This document shows, piece after piece, positions 44,226-55,449 of a stretch of DNA of 64,000 nt. The notes beneath the pieces are model-generated. The model was not told the DNA's origin and did not search any database. It was given only the letters and a program-made list of their open reading frames with translations. Source of the DNA: Neoceratodus forsteri (taxonomy: Eukaryota; Chordata; Ceratodontiformes; Ceratodontidae); assembly GCA_016271365.2 (NCBI GenBank), contig CM057452.1:828846001-828910000 (forward strand). The letters run 5' to 3'. Positions within the stretch are counted from its first letter, which is position 1. The number at the start of each line of letters is the position of its first letter. The translations under genes and the position numbers were made by a program.

Positions 44226-45178
44226 GAGAGGGAGGCAGTTGCAGTTCCTGTAAAGTGCTCAGAGCTTGGGATGCAGTTTTTTTTTGATGGCATCAATGTG
44301 GTCAGAGAAGGACATGTGACAGTCAAGCCAAATCCAGAGGTAGCGGAAGGAAGTAATGTCCTCCAGTACCATCCCATCATAGATGTGGAAGGTAGGGAGG
44401 GAAGAGAGCCTGGTTAGATGTTGCTGAGTGCCAAGGGTCATGGTGGTAGTTTTTTTCACATTGAGAGATAGCTGATGAGAGCTAACTATAACTGTACCTT
44501 GTTGAAGTCAGCCTGGAAGTTGGCTGTTACCTCTTCCGGGGAAGAGCCAGAGGCAAAAAGGACAGTATCGTCTACATACATTTGAATAGAAGTGGATGAA
44601 CACACTAGAGGGAGGTTATTGAGAAAGATGGAGAACAGGATAGGGCCAAGTACTGACCCCTGGGGAACTTCGGTGGCTATAGGGAGGATGAGGAGGTGAC
44701 ATTGGCGATTCTAACTGATTGAGTTCTGTCAGAGAGGAGGGCACTGGACCAAATGGTAGCTGAGCCAGCTAGGCCTGCTTCAAGAGACATTTAAGTAGCA
44801 GGGGTGGAGACCGTATCAAAAGCTTTGGCAAGGTCTATGAAATGGCCAAGGTGATTAACCTTTGTCCATATCTGAGAGGATGGAATCAGTGAACCTAACC
44901 AGGGAGGAGGCTATAGAATGGCCCTTCCTGAAACCAAACTGCATGAAGAATTTGGTGTTAGAGAAGAAGGAGGTGAGGTGGTTGAGCACTAGGTGTTCTT
45001 GCAGCTTTCGAGAGCAGGGAGGAGGAGATAGGGTGATAATGGAGGGGATAGTGACACCCCCTTTAGGGAGGGGGATGACACTGGCCTGCTTCCAGAACTG
45101 GGGGACAGCCATAAGAGTCATCCATTCAGAGGTCATACTGAGTGTGAAGTTTGGGCTGAGAATACCAGATAATGCCTC

Positions 45179-45559
45179 TCTTGTCTGCAGATATTTGTAA
45201 AAATGAGTTAAACAGAAGTCCATATTTGTCTCTGGCCTCTGTAAATGATTATAAAGAACACCTGTTTCAGGATTTAACAAGTCCTTAATCACACAAATTC
45301 ATTTTTTTAGTCACCTTTCTTCCAGTAGCATTCTATTCTCAGATTTGATTTTAGGGTTATGCCACAAAGGTTGTAAATCCTCAGGGATATCTGTATTTTG
45401 AAAAGTAGAGGACAGGTTTTCATAATCTACTTTTATCCTGACTATTGCCAGATGTGTAAAAACTAACTCTGGTAGTGCACTGCATATGATGACATAAAAT
45501 CCTTTCAGTCTAATTCATTCATGTTCATACTGTATCCATATTGGTGGTTTTGAATATTC
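45179..45559 (-). mobile_element. L1/Tx1-group LINE (-), piece 3
   Basis: The minus strand reads PLWHNPKIKSENRMLL, then VIKDLLNPETGVLYNHLQRP, then FYKYLQTREA. This is the L1-group post-RT phrase PxWxNPxxxI...ExxGIxxLxDLxxxxG...FxxLQ...FYRYLQIR. It continues piece 2 (46241-46604) and is itself continued by piece 4 (42700-43131). Confidence 0.8.
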
Positions 45560-46240
45560 TTTAATCCAATATTTATTTTTTATTTATTTATTGTCTTGGA
45601 ATAACGCCTTTGAGCTAGAAGCTCCTTTACAAAGGTTCCACATCAAAAACAGGTGCAAGTAATAACATACACCAACAGATAAATTGATGATACAAAAAGT
45701 GAAAACAGATTAATAGCAATAAAAAAAAAACATACAGGTGCAAAGAGCATAGTAGAATACAGTCTAGACAACAGGATCCCGGATGAACAATAGGCAGATA
45801 CAGGATAGATGCATTTAAAGAGAGTGGGCATAAAAATGACAGACAAATACATAGCTAACTCTTATATGAGCTGCAGTCAGAATATGATTTTGTTACACAG
45901 GAAGGAGTACAGGAAACAATTTGGGGCAGGATGGACTGTATTTATCAAGGGGAATAAGTGCAATCAAATTGAGGGCAACAGAATGACAGCAAAGTGCTGT
46001 ACAGAGTTGACCAATAGCTCATCAGAATGCAAACAAACTATGCTAGGCAGGCTAGTGAGCAGACTGACTTAAATAAGTAGGCCATTGTGCAGGAGGTGGA
46101 GCAGATAGGAGCTGTACTAAGGGGGGCCACAGGAGATTGGTGGCAAACAGAGAGGGGACAAAGAACGGGGAGAGTAGTGTGGAAGGAGAGAAGGGGGAGA
46201 TTGGTATTATTAAGGAAGTATATGGTATTATTAAGAAAGT
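45560..46240 (-). mobile_element. L2-like LINE 3' fragment (-), short
   Basis: The left end carries GAACCTTTGTAAAGGAGCTT then CTCAAAGGCGTTATTCCAAG and AATAAATAAATAAA on the minus strand. The same tail type closes the L2-like insertion at 56246. The rest is 3' UTR-like without coding signal. It separates pieces 2 and 3 of the L1-group host. Confidence 0.55.
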
Positions 46241-46604
46241 AATATGTTAGCTGCTTGGCCATACAGGAAACAATATTTCTTAATATTTGATAAATCTGAT
46301 CCACCTTTTTTCCAGTTTGCCTGTATCTTCTGTAAACTCAGCCTAGCTGGTTTGTGCCCCAGAGATATTTTTTTTTAAAAGCTTATCTATTTTGTCAAAA
46401 TTCTCTTCATCTAGTCTGATAGGTAGATGTTCCAAGAGCAACAAAATCTTGGGTGATTGCATTAACTTGAAGGCATTAATTTTCCCCCACAGAGTAAGGT
46501 TTAACTTTTCCCATTTCACTAAATCCAGTTCAGTCTTTCCTATAAGAGATTCCAAGGTTTTAAATGTACTCAAGTCATCCATTCTATTCCCTCTTTCTTA
46601 GGTC
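46241..46604 (-). mobile_element. L1/Tx1-group LINE (-), piece 2
   Basis: The minus strand reads DLVKWEKLNLTLWGKINAFK followed by SPKILLLLEHLPIRL and a GGSDLSNIKKYCFLYGQAA segment. These match the L1-group region DLxxWxxLxLSxxGRIxxxKMxxLPKxLYLFQxIP and GGLxLPDxxxYxxAAxL. Upstream in the element, piece 1 lies at 47638-48340. Confidence 0.8.
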
Positions 46605-47637
46605 CCAAACCTTGGATCTTATGGGATTCAGATGTGCTCAATTCCTGTTTCACACTAGTTTTTCAATCACACGCAGTGTTAAGTATTACAAACTTTTTCA
46701 ATCTTCAGACCCAAATACGTTATCAGGCATGTGTTTCTATTAGCAGCAGGCTTTGGACGCATAGTATGATGCATCCCTTTGGCAAACAGTATGGTGTCAG
46801 CTCTATAAATTCATAAAGCAGAATGGATTTCACTTAACACAGTTTTGCATACTGCACAATATGTATTTTACACCAGTAAAATTATGCAAAATGGGCAAAT
46901 TCCCCTCGGCTTTATGTCATAGATGCGGACAAGCAGATGGCACTTCAAGACATATGCTATGGGACTGTACTATTATCATTCCATTCTGGAGTACCATTAA
47001 AAAATTATTTTGACTCTCTCCTGGGTTTGGAGGATCTTTTTATTCCAAAAGTGTGCTTAAATGGGATTTATTCTAATGACCTTCCCAAGATACATAGATC
47101 CCCTATGGTGTTACTTTCCATAGCTGCTAGGCTCATCATATTACATCACTGGACAGATACCACAGCTCCACATGTAAAGGAATGGCATCAAGAGATACTC
47201 CTAGGTTTAATGGTAGAAAAGCACATAGATATTATACAGCACTGCCAGTATCTCTACCGGCCATCTGGGAACCTTTATATACATTATTATCTCTTACATC
47301 TTGAACTTATATTAATTCTAATACCTGACATATCCAACAATAGTCATTAGATCTTGTGTTCTCACATTTTGCTTTTTCACTTGAGTCTACTCTTCTCCAG
47401 AGTCCTTGGTTATCTCTCAGTGCCAGGGAAGGGCTTGGGGACTTTGGGTGGGAAGATAAGGGCTGGGGTTTGTGTTTGTGTTTGAGGTAATAGTTTGTTG
47501 TTAGTTGTCTTTCCTTTTCTCATAACTTACAGTTACTGCCTTTATGGGTACTGTCAAATGTTAATTGTTCCCTGATTTTGTTGTTGTGTGCACTTGTTAA
47601 TGTGTTTGGGAATCAATAAAGTTTATTGGATTAAGTA
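46605..47637 (+). mobile_element. L1-group LINE 3' end (+) inserted in the minus-strand copy
   Basis: Opposite orientation to its host. A 137-codon frame (46937-47350) includes LLSIAARLIILHHWTDTTAP, then VKEWHQEILLGLMVEKHIDI, the L1-group C-terminal phrase. A 3' UTR follows, ending GGGAATCAATAAAGTTTATT. 5'-truncated, as usual for LINEs. Confidence 0.75.
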
Positions 47638-48340
47638 AAAGAGGTTCCAAGCTAACCTTATCCAATTGTAGAAGATTCCTGGTCATTTTAATTTCCAAGC
47701 ATGTAATTAATTTAGGAGCCCATTTCATTTGGAGGTTAGTGTCTAAAAAAATGTATGTGTAAATGCGCTATTCATAGACATTAATTCAGACTTCCCCAGT
47801 TTATGCTTAATCCTGGGAGTAACTGAAATCTTTGTAATAATTCCATAAACATGTTAATTGACATTACTGGATCTGTCAGCGTTAGTAACAAATCTGCGTA
47901 AGTGAGAATTTGACTTTCCTGAAATTTAATCTTAATTCCTAAAATATTTGCATTACCTCCATTGTGTCTGAGGAGTGGCTCCAATGCAAGTAAAAATACT
48001 AAAGAGAATAGAGAACAACTCTGATGAGTACCTCTTTTTTAAATCAAGCACTGATGACAGCACTCCATTTGTAATACTCTTGCAAGAGTTTTGTTGTACA
48101 GGGTTGATACCCAGCTAATGAATCTATTACCAGTTCCAAATTTTACAAGGGACAACTGCATATAAGGCCATTCTATGGAATGAAATGCTTTCTCAGCATC
48201 TGAAGAAGGAATCACAGAGGGCACTTTACTGTTAGCAGCCCAAATGGCTGAAAACAGTCTTCTGATATTGTCCTGACTGAACGTAGATTTGATAAAGTCA
48301 ATTTGATCTTTGTGAACTACCTTAGTTATCACTATTTGTA
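47638..48340 (-). mobile_element. L1/Tx1-group LINE (-), piece 1 (reverse transcriptase)
   Basis: The minus-strand frame 48332-48039 reads VHKDQIDFIKSTFSQDNIRR, then SSDAEKAFHSIEWPYMQLSL and KFGTGNRFISWVSTLYN. This matches the L1-group LIHPDQxGFIxGRxxxDNxRRL...LDAEKAFDRVEWxYL. Frame 47984-47781 gives MEPLL..., GIKIKFQESQILTYADLLLT (YADD to YADL) and LPGLSINWGSLN. The lost second Asp of YADD shows it is dead. Confidence 0.82.
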
Positions 48341-48451
48341 ATCTAAAACTACAGTTTTGGCCAGTACTTAATAATCAATGCTCAATAATGAGATATAGTA
48401 GTAATTTGAAGAAACTGTAACAACTGAATCTTGACTAGAAGGGGGTAATCT

Positions 48452-48748
48452 TTGACAGCTACTGCTGCATCAGATGGTGACCTTGTAGACCGTTTGTCTT
48501 TAGAAATTAAAATGGATCCTAGAATTGAGAAGATGCATAAGTTAGAACATTATATCCTAGCCACAGTACTGGGCCCTAGGTTTAAACACAAGCTAGCATC
48601 TTTCTTGTCACATGATACCAACCTTAACAGGTACAGAGGCATTCTAATTCTGAAAGTTGTGGCTGAAATAGGAATCAAAACTGATAAGGATGAGGGATTA
48701 CAAAAATATAAGTGTGTTGTGTACATGCAGAATGCATGCCACCTATAA
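48452..48748 (+). pseudogene. hAT (ZBED-like) transposase fragment
   Basis: A 98-codon open frame. The segment LEHYILATVLGPRFKHKLAS resembles the LATxLDPRFKxxxF motif in hAT transposases, with Gly replacing the catalytic-region Asp. Flanking residues (RLSLEIKMD..., a VAEIG end) fit the same domain. No start, zinc finger or dimerisation domain is present. It lies just beyond the truncated end of the minus-strand L1-group element, so it could be an independent old fragment or a captured exon. Confidence 0.5.
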
Positions 48749-48749
48749 T

Positions 48750-50751
48750 TACTGAAATGTCTGCATGTGGTTAGCATACACAAAGTGAACCTATGCAAAC
48801 CAGGTCTAAAAGCAAATCAGGTTTGCATGCTGCAAGCTTGACATGTGTCCAGCAGGTAAGCTGGTATGAACAGCTTCTAAATATGACATCAGGTTCACAT
48901 GTTGCACACTTGCCCTGTGTGCTGCAACAATGCTGGTGCAAATCTCATCTAAAAAAAACACATCCGTTTCTATTTCTCATACTACTGCTAGCAATTAGAG
49001 CCATTAAAATACATTTTACATTGATTTCCCATTTAAGTTAGGTAAACTTATTAATTCTGATCCTTTTGCAAGTTGTTTAATGGCTTTTGATTTGTGTCAT
49101 TAAATTGCCATTCATTTATAAAGTATTGTTCGCTTACTGCAATAAATACCTAAGATATAGTCAGCCAATATCCCCAATTCCAGATATGTGAATAGGAACC
49201 TCTCTGTTGTGAAGCCTGACCTTTTTATTTTGGGTCATGCAAATCTTCTTATGCATATTTAGTGCTACATATGTGTTTGTCCATGACTGTTTCAGCTCAC
49301 CTACTTTCCCTTTGTCATTCTGTATGGAGCATGCACTGTGGCCATGCTCAGCACTCTTTGTGCTGAGTAGGATCTTGGAAGCATGCACCATACCTCACAT
49401 TTTGTCACTAAAATGAGGGACATGGACGCTCAGAATGAGGGACAATGAGGGACACTAACCTTCACAATGATCAGGACACATCCTGAAACATGGAGATATG
49501 TACCTCAGATCACAATGGAAACCATTGTATTTACCTGTACTGATATTAGCACATGAGAATGAATTTCTACCATAAAGCAGGGGTGCCATTTAGGTAGGGA
49601 AGATGGGTCAGTTGCCCCCCCCCCAACATTTGTGCCTAGGTTGTCCTTATGGTGTGACAATATCAGCATTAAATTTAGATGTAATCTTTTACAAAATAAG
49701 TGCCCCACTGGTCTGTGAGTGCTCATGCTGCAGGTGCACTCCTGACTCAACTGTATCTGTATTATGTTGTCCACTCTTTCCACCTATTAGTGGTGGCACC
49801 ATCACATGTGATGTAGAGGAGCTCCAGCCAAGCAAGATCACATGAGTTATGTGAGTGTGACACCGTCTCTCCTGCCACAGAGTAAACAGGCTGCACACTA
49901 CAGCTCGGAGGAGTTGGTGAGCACTGAACTCCTAATAGCAGTGTTGTGGTGGCATATTTTTGTTGGTCTACTCTTAGTGAGCCTTAGTCTCCACAATGGC
50001 TGAAGGGGCAAAGGGTGAGCTCGAAACTAACTCAAGACTAGGTTACCTACTTATTCTACTAGGTTTGCCTCACACACAAAAAACATCACAGACCCCCCCC
50101 ATGGCAGCAAATTAGACCTAACAGCAGCAGTGACAGTGGTGTGGGCAGCCTTCATAGGCCTTGATCAGTGCAGTGCAGCAGCAGCCAAGCAAGAAGAAAG
50201 CAACACATGTTGGGTGCATTTAATTGGTGAGGTGACTTGGTTGCAGACCACACTGGGGACCTGGGATGGTCAGTTCTAGCATCCAGCTTCTGGCAGAAGG
50301 ATGAAGAAGGAACAGACTGATAACTGGGCTAGTGGCACACTGAGCCAGGCTGCAGGTCCTAGCCAGGTGGCCAGGTAAATAAAAGTATTTTTTTTTTTAA
50401 CAGGGGGATTGGGTAAGGAGAAAGGACTGAAATATTGATGTGTTTTTCATCTTTCGTCACCTTTGGGTGGTTTCACAACCCATATAGGATGGGTATTGAA
50501 AAGAATGGAGTCATGGAGAGAAATCAGGACAAAGTTGTTGGTTTTTTTTTTTTGGTGTGGGGGTTCAGAACTTCAGCCAGGAAAAAAATATGTTGGTAAC
50601 TGGGTGGGTTTAAACCCAAATCTGATGCACTGCTCTGGATGCAGACAGCTGGATCTTATACATTTGAATTTTTCCTGATTTTGAGATCACCTTTCAGTTA
50701 CGACAAATACGTTTTATCATTTAGAGACATTCCAGACATTCTAGAGCTTGC
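48750..50751. other. Unassigned sequence
   Basis: No element recognised over about 2 kb. Local oddities are a GAATGAGGGACAATGAGGGACA repeat near 49430 and a poly-C run near 49614. No frame looks like a protein domain. Confidence 0.35.
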
Positions 50752-51015
50752 CACCGCGATCGGGCAATTCGTCCACTGGACCACCAGCGATATGTAGGGT
50801 GCCACATTGATGCCCGCGATCAGGCTGGTGGGGGGGACACTATGCATGGTTCCTCCCCCTCCAGTTGAGCATGCATTCATTTGCATTGCGCTGTTGCTCA
50901 GCATGTTTTCTGTGGCGCAACTGCCTCCTGCTGAATATCGCAGAATGGAGCAAGTTTGGACTTGCGCAGGCACAACCCTATAGCGCATGGCACAACCCTT
51001 TTGAATATCTGGCCC
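50752..51015. mobile_element. Harbinger-like element, right-end relative
   Basis: Shares with the 13.7-16.8 kb element a single inverted satellite unit (GTCCACTGGACCACCAGCGA, GCGATCAGGCTG), the TGAATATC motifs (50934, 51003) and the end GAATATCTGGCCC. The left end is missing or too diverged to place. Confidence 0.65.
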
Positions 51016-51402
51016 TTCATGTCTAAATAATTATAAAGGCACTTTTCTAGTCCTACTTCTTATTGAAGGCAAAATTGATCACTACAGGTATATTTAAAGG
51101 CACTTAGTCACATCAAAAACACATGAAACATTTTTCTATATAATGTAAATTATGCATTTTTAACTTTATTTTAATTTTAGTTTTTTATTTTTGTTTTGTG
51201 CCTATACCAAATGCCTGTATTTTTTAATTTCACCCAGAGCATTTCAAAGTTGATTGCAGAGGAATCCATTTTCTCAGTCACCATTAATCAACTGGAAAGA
51301 AAAAAGAACAAGGAAAAATATATAATATAGACTACAAACCACTTATAAAAACTCAATACATGAAGACTCAAGTAACTCTTTTAACATTGCTATATCTGAT
51401 TT

Positions 51403-51847
51403 TACTGTTTCAGAAATGGTTTCAAATCCCAGTCAGTGTTTAATACTTTAGGGATTAAACTGTTCAGAGTATAAATCCAAAAACCTTCCTGTTGGAGAAG
51501 TTTGTTTAAGCGGTCACCTCCTTTTGGATTGTTTGGTATTTGTTCCAATGCCATAAATCTTATGCCATTCACATGTTGATTATGTTTTCCATAAAGTGTC
51601 TTGCTAGGGGTTTATTTATCAGACCAATTTTTATATTTCTGATGTGCTCCTACACTCTCTGTTTCTGCAGTCTGATTATACGCCCTATATAAAACAAATG
51701 GCATGGGCACCAAATACCATATACTACGTATGTGCTACTGCACTTCAGGAATGACTTCATTTTCACTTTGTAATCATACTCTTCTAAATCTAACATCCTT
51801 CCCTGATTGCAGTAGACACACACGTTGCATCTACTACATTTGTGCAT
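51403..51847 (-). pseudogene. Penelope-like zinc finger and GIY-YIG nuclease, frameshifted
   Basis: The first piece (51847-51650) has CSRCNVCVYCNQG, then VVYGIWCPCHLFYIGRIIRL. The GIY-YIG signature appears as YGI...YIGR, with a Cys-x-Cys between, as in many Penelope-like proteins. After a shift the frame continues with LYGKHNQHVNGIRFMALEQI and FWIYTLNSLIP. This domain would nick target DNA in an active element. Confidence 0.8.
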
Positions 51848-52227
51848 TCCAATTGGTAGAGGTGGTAACCGTGTTCTAATGTCACTTTTTTTTTAACCAT
51901 ATCTACTGTGAACAAGTTTGTCTTTCAGGCTCTCTGCTTTTGAAAGAAGTGATTCTGGATTTGTTACTTATTTCCTTTGCTAATATGGGGTCATTGAGCA
52001 GTATTGGCCAGAACTTTCTAACAATTGCAACCATAGAAGTAGCCTGATTATTAAATTGTGTGACAAATGTTACTGGGGCCTCTTTGTTAATATTATTCTG
52101 TTTTTTTTTTTTTTTGTTTCAACAATTTTAATCTGTCTTCCTTTTTGGCTCTTTCCAGTGCTTTCTCTAATATTGAATTATTATAGCCTCTAGCTTTACA
52201 CCTAGATATCATCTCCTCAGCTTCCAT

Positions 52228-52935
52228 TTAAAAATCCATATCTCTGGAACAGTTTCTCTTAATTCTTAGAAACTGTTCAGAAGGTATGGATCTGATGAGT
52301 GCAGATGGATGGGCACTATCCACCCTAAGTACACTGTTTGTCACAGTTTTCTTTTGGTAATTCTTGGTTTGAACTTTCATATTCTCATCCACTAACAGTG
52401 CAAGGTCCAGAAAATGAATTTTCTCCTTACTCGCACTGTATGTGAACTTTAGGTTTAAGTTATGTGTTTCATTTAGCCACTTCATAAACAAATTAATCTC
52501 TTCCTGGGGGCCCTCCCAGACACATAATACATCATCAATGAAACAGTACCATTGCTTGATATTTTTCCTAAATGGATTTTCTATTTCTGAATGTATCATC
52601 TCATTTTCCCAGGCCCCCAGGAAGAGATTTGCATAACTAGGGGTCATTGCTGCTCCCATCACTGTTCCTCGTAATTGTAAGTAATACTCCCCATTAAACT
52701 CAAAAAAAATGTGTGACAGGGTGAAGTCAAATGCTGCTTCAATACATTTTACTGGAAACTCTGAATTCAGTGCATGATTTTCCAGTGCCTGAATACTGGC
52801 TTCAGTGCCATCTCTACGTCGCATACAGGTACACAATGATTCAATATCAGTGTATAACCAGACATAGTTGAGATCCCATTGTAAAACTTTAACCCTATCC
52901 AGGACATCCGTCATGTCCCTCAAATAAGATTTCAC
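52228..52935 (-). pseudogene. Penelope-like reverse transcriptase palm, open piece
   Basis: A 235-codon frame. Residues 27-33 (LYTDIES) hold the first catalytic Asp. Residues 89-107 (RGTVMGAAMTPSYANLFLG) are the Penelope-type G-x-x-M-G-x-x-x-x-P-x-Y-A-N-L block. FIDD at 132-135 keeps both catalytic Asp residues. FLDLALLV near residue 174 is the next motif. The catalytic residues are intact here. The missing piece is continuity with upstream and downstream domains, which lie in other frames (the 52932-53129 frame upstream, 51650-51847 downstream). Confidence 0.85.
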
Positions 52936-53500
52936 TTCAGGAAGACATTTTTTAAGAAAAAAATGATTAAATGATTTAATTTGTTGGTAATGGACCCAAT
53001 CACCGATACTATCGGATGTCCCAGGGAATTCTCTAAATTGTTATGCACTTTAGGTAGTGTATACAGGGATGGAGTGTTTGGTGCATCTTCCCATAATCCC
53101 TTAAGTTCTTCCTCAGTGAGGTAGTTCATACTTTTACCAATTCTAATAATGCTAATAGTTCTTTCTTAAAAGCTTCAGTGGGGTTCTTTGTAAGTTTTCT
53201 ATATTTAGATTCATCACTTAATAATTCTATAACACTGTTTGCATATTTTTCTTGATCCATTATTACAATGTTGCCCCTTTGTCCGATGGTTTAATGACTG
53301 CATCTAAAGCCATTAGTTCCTTTAATGCTTTCCTCTCTTGATAGTTTAAATTGTTCCTTTTAACTGCTCATATAACATTTTCTTAATTTCTTTTAAAACT
53401 ACTGTTTCAAAACATTTAACAACAGGATTGTTAGTGACAGGGCAAAATAAAGATGCAGTCTTACATAGTTTTTTCGCTCAGATCTAAGTCCATCACAGTT

Positions 53501-53881
53501 TCAACTACTAACATTATTTGACTGTGCTGAGTCTCCCCTCTGAATGCCCTGCATGAGAGATTCCAAATTCAACAGATCCTCATTTTCTATTCCAGTCATG
53601 CTAGCATCCATACATTCAGACATTTCCCCATCATTGTCTAAATTAACCAACAAATCAATCATTTCTTGATCAGCACCAGATTCTCCCCACTTCCCGTGTA
53701 AAAAATCAGAAGCAATGTCAAAGCCCATTTCCAGCTGCTTTTTCTTTGCAAAAAATTCTTTAAGATTAAATTTTCTAAACAGTTTAATTAAGTCCACCTG
53801 AGTTTTAAATTTGTCAATGTCACAAGATGGAGAGAAATTAAGGCCCTTTTGAAGTAAGCTGAACTTGTAAGAACCTGTCAA
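53501..53881 (-). pseudogene. Penelope-like N-terminal domain piece
   Basis: A 126-codon frame starting in the phrase LLQKGLNFSPSCDIDKFKTQ, characteristic of the Penelope-like N-terminal region before the RT. A Glu/Asp-rich tail follows. It ends at a stop near 53501; the rest of the N-terminal region lies in broken frames down to 53129. Confidence 0.65.
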
Positions 53882-53884
53882 GAA

Positions 53885-54854
53885 ATTTCTACCAAATTAA
53901 AGTTTGGATTTAAACTTGGCAAGCAGTGTTTGTCCTTCTTTGACTGGGAGTGCAGTGAGTTTATTGGACACTTGTAAGGGAAGACACCTGTTCTTAGGGA
54001 TGCATTAAATACTTTAGTGATGGGAATAGCTACCTCATTTAGTACCAGAGTTAGAAGCTTCATATCAAGGAGGTCACTACCCTTCCGAATCTTACCTAGT
54101 GCCTGTTTTATTTATTTAATGGTTTTGTGCTTGTGTAGCAGCCTAAAGTAGAAAGGGGGTGCACTTGTTGATGAACCCCTAACAGACAGTGGGTGTGGAG
54201 AGGAAGGGGATAGATAATCTCTGGGTAGCACCATACCTAAGCCAGTAAAAGCCTTGTTGACATTTGCAATGTTACATGGCTCTTGAATTGACCAGATCAA
54301 GGTGATGATTAGCTCAAGGTGAGGTCTAGAAGCTTTTCCTGTAAAAGATTTTACAGAGTCCCAAAACTCTACCATAACCCCAGCTCCTCTGTAGCAGGTC
54401 ATTATAATAGTAGGCCTTAGCCAGATGAATGAGTTTAGTGCATTTGTTCCTCGATGCTCTGTAGGTAGTGATGACTGATTTTTTGGCAGTTGCTTTTGCC
54501 CTATGCCAGAGGTTGTCCCTCTGGTACATGAGCTCAATGAGAGAGCCAGAGAGCCAGGGGTTTTGTGCCCCTTTGATTGTTTTAGTTTTGTAGGGGGGAA
54601 ATATGTCATATGCCTTGTTGAACATAGCAATGAAGTAGTTGAGGGCTTCATTGCCATCCTGCTCCCTGTCCAGTGGTGACCAGTCAACAAGGTTAAGGTA
54701 TTGTCTAAAGGCATACAGTTGACCTGCTCTGAGTGATCTGTTTCAAATGACCTGGGGAGCACTTTTAGATAGTTTATTCAACTAGGTGCATGTGATAGGG
54801 GAGTGATCACTTAGTGTGTCAGGTAAGACTGCAACCTCGGAGATGTGCTCCAGG
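53885..54854 (-). mobile_element. L2-like LINE (-), 3' piece of a split copy
   Basis: The first codons after the CR1 insertion read EVAVLPDTLSDHSPI, the SDHSPI catalytic block of the endonuclease. GAQNPWLSGSLIELMYQRDN (about 54560) and AYYYNDLL follow in the endonuclease-RT linker. NEVAIPITKVFNASLRTGVF (about 54035) is the RT entry. The piece ends where the Penelope-like element begins. Its upstream part resumes at 59106. Confidence 0.82.
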
Positions 54855-55449
54855 TTGGACAGCCATACGAACTGGGGTTGTCTACAGGCCTCCAGACCAG
54901 GGGGAGGAAATAGACACATTACTGTTAGAAGATATACAAAACATGACAGCTAAAGGGGAAGTTCTGATAATGGGAGACTTCAACATGCCAGATATGGATT
55001 GGTCAATACCAGCAGGAACATCTGCCAGAACTAGACACATAGTAGATTCCCTGCAGGGGGAGGGCCTCAAACAACTGGTACAACAACTCACAAGAGACAG
55101 GGCTATCCTAGACCTAGTGCTGACTAATAGGGAAAGGATCACAGATCTCCAGGTAGAAGGTCACCTAGGGGACAGTGACCATCACATGGTATGTTTCAGT
55201 TTGGCCACTAGAACTAAATCATCCTATTCCAAGGCAAAAATATGGGACTTCAGAGGAGCTGACTTAGATAAGATAGCCATCAGAATTAAGCTAGCCCTTG
55301 CAAGAAGAAATACAGGTGAGGGGGTAAAGGCAAAGTGGGCAAGCATGAAAGATGCAATACTTAAAGCAACATCCCATTGTGTTAGAGAGAAAGGCAAGAG
55401 CAAAAGTAGAAAAGTAGAAGGAAACCACTTTGGTTCTCAAAAACAGTAG
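54814..55449 (+). pseudogene. CR1 ORF2 endonuclease, open piece
   Basis: A 211-codon frame of which the CR1 part starts around VVYRPP. It keeps the endonuclease catalytic blocks GDFNMPDMDW and GDSDHHMV, and a KIWDFRGADLDKI linker. The first residues before about 54860 read through from the L2-like host and are not CR1. Downstream, stops near 55449 and 55580 interrupt the linker. Confidence 0.8.

Larger units (their letters stand above)
43132..45178 (-). mobile_element. L2-like LINE (-) inserted in an L1-group ORF2
   Basis: The 5' end lies inside the RT at GILSPNFTLS. Blocks in order on the minus strand are WKQASVIPLPKGG (about 45060), QFGFRKGHSIASSLV (about 44940-44900), a YVDDTVLFASG catalytic box near 44560, and ILPSFDYCNIVYSATPKTTL (about 44190). 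The C-terminus has GQSAFSYRSPNSEMNSFP (about 43870-43815). The 3' UTR contains a perfect 16-bp hairpin (43400-43436). The element ends with TGCCATCCTGGTGAAACAA and an AT-rich tail at 43132-43170. The YVDD box and most of the palm survive, but frames are broken. Confidence 0.8.
51270..53884 (-). mobile_element. Penelope-like element (-), near complete coding region
   Basis: Read on the minus strand it contains the full Penelope-like order. An N-terminal KGLNFSPSCDIDKF block comes first (about 53850). The TLPKVHNNLENSLGHPIVS block follows (about 53050-53000), then the RT palm (52935-52228). After that come a Cys-rich linker (MHKCSRCNVCVYCNQGR), a GIY-YIG domain (VVYGIWCPCHLFYIGR), and a C-terminal FWIYTLNSLIPKVLN before a stop near 51403. 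It abuts an L2-like element at 53885. A few frameshifts break it, but it is much better preserved than the copy at 1.2-3 kb. Confidence 0.85.

Noticed and set aside
49505..49898. Overlapping frames of 69-92 codons as a small gene
   Set aside because: Three mutually overlapping frames on both strands, none with a recognisable domain.
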